In this document: positions 5,239-5,787 of the stretch, one piece after another | How the letters are laid out: each line of letters opens with the position of its first letter | How positions within the stretch are numbered: position 1 is the first letter of the stretch | Assembly: GCF_934371575.1 (NCBI RefSeq) | Contig: NZ_CAKRNY010000095.1 | Span: forward strand, 1-5,787 | DNA length: 5,787 nucleotides | Source: an uncultured Blautia sp. | GTDB taxonomy: Bacteria; Bacillota; Clostridia; Lachnospirales; Lachnospiraceae | Direction: 5' to 3' | The notes under the pieces: generated by a model | What the model was told of the DNA's origin: nothing | The model's database searches: none | The model's input: only the letters and a program-made list of their open reading frames with translations | Translations under genes and position numbers: made by a program

Positions 5239-5787
5239 TTATTCCTGCTCGATCAGCACTTTCTTTCCACAAAATGCAAATCCCAAATGTCTGATATTTT
5301 CTTTTCGAATTCCCCTTGCCATAAGCTCCGCATCATAATTTCTTTCCGCAATCTGCTGCAAAGCGTTCTGTGCGGTTTCCTCCAGATTCTTTTCACGTTT
5401 TGCTTTATGCACTTTAAATTCTATTACATATGCTCTTTTATTTTTTTCCAGGGGCTCCAGCATAATATCGTAGCGTCCCAGACCGCTTTCCCTGTTAGAG
5501 GTAATTCTGTATTTATCTGCAAGGTCAACCATCAGACCCAGTACAAAACCATGGTAAAACCGCTCCGGTTCCTCCTGCTCTTCTGCCTTTTTTCCGGTAT
5601 CAAAAAAGCTGAACGTCTGCATCGCAACCTGATTCATATACTGATTCATGTAATCCAGGTCATCTGACAATAACGCTTTAATAAAATCGTTGTACCTTGC
5701 GGACACATTACCAAACCATCCCTGAATCATGCGCCGGAACATATTCTGCACTTCAAAATTAGTCAGAGAAAGAATATAATTTCCGCC
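5239..5787 (-). CDS. C-terminal part of an AAA-ATPase-like / PD-(D/E)XK nuclease-domain protein (partial)
   Basis: The frame is open from the right edge to a TAA at 5241-5239, giving the last 182 residues. It matches the C-terminal half of a family in gut Clostridia and Bacteroidetes that joins an N-terminal AAA-ATPase-like domain to a C-terminal PD-(D/E)XK nuclease-like domain. The visible part begins with the linker YILSLTNFEVQNMF (residues 4-17), continues with a helical segment containing YNDFIKALL, then the conserved FYHGFVLGLMVDL block. The nuclease core follows: GLGRYDIML (Asp107) and VIEFKVHK (Glu123 and Lys125), so the D and ExK residues look intact. An apparent GTG start at 5751 is not the real start, because the family's typical sequence continues upstream to the edge. 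The ATPase part lies outside the window. The family's role is unproven; involvement with mobile DNA or defence has only been guessed from the fold. Confidence 0.85.
   Translation of the reverse strand, partial: GGNYILSLTNFEVQNMFRRMIQGWFGNVSARYNDFIKALLSDDLDYMNQYMNQVAMQTFSFFDTGKKAEEQEEPERFYHGFVLGLMVDLADKYRITSNRESGLGRYDIMLEPLEKNKRAYVIEFKVHKAKREKNLEETAQNALQQIAERNYDAELMARGIRKENIRHLGFAFCGKKVLIEQE

Noticed and set aside
5287..5667. A 126-codon plus-strand frame opposite the PD-(D/E)XK gene
   Set aside because: It is a Phe- and Ile-rich shadow of the conserved nuclease domain, with no ribosome binding site.

Overview
The window looks like a piece of chromosome from a gut-type clostridium, most likely Lachnospiraceae. 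This is inferred from moderate GC with AT-rich intergenic gaps, strong GGAGG-type ribosome binding sites, sigma-A-like promoters, and the set of protein families (small nitroreductase, DUF362 ferredoxin, zinc-cluster-free GH42 beta-galactosidase, PD-(D/E)XK protein of the AAA-ATPase-like family). Genus cannot be fixed by eye.

Layout, left to right. At 1-57 (minus) lies the first 19 codons of an unidentified gene; its leader holds a 10-bp tandem repeat inside a hairpin. A divergent gap (58-309) separates it from a nitroreductase (310-849, plus), followed by a DUF362 protein with two [4Fe-4S] ferredoxin motifs (945-2066, plus) that has its own promoter. A hairpin terminator (2117-2158) sits between this gene and a convergent GH42 beta-galactosidase (2247-4271, minus). 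The GH42 gene is divergent from a membrane-anchored PIG-L/LmbE-type deacetylase (4401-5162, plus), and their promoters are interleaved in the 129-bp gap. A long hairpin (5197-5232) separates the deacetylase from the convergent 3' part of a PD-(D/E)XK protein (5239-5787, minus) that runs off the right edge.

The genes do not form one operon. Every complete gene has a recognisable promoter of its own, and no transporter or dedicated regulator is visible. Possible functional links are redox chemistry for the nitroreductase and DUF362 pair, and glycan handling for the GH42 and PIG-L pair, which share a promoter region. Both links are inferences from adjacency.

Four start codons were placed downstream of the longest possible reading frame, or checked, using ribosome binding sites and promoters. 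No phage, insertion sequence, CRISPR array, tRNA or rRNA was seen. I did not find a convincing new multi-gene system. The most interesting signal is the interleaved divergent promoter pair with its flanking 7-bp inverted repeat. No gene-free stretch exceeds 300 bases once the starts are set.
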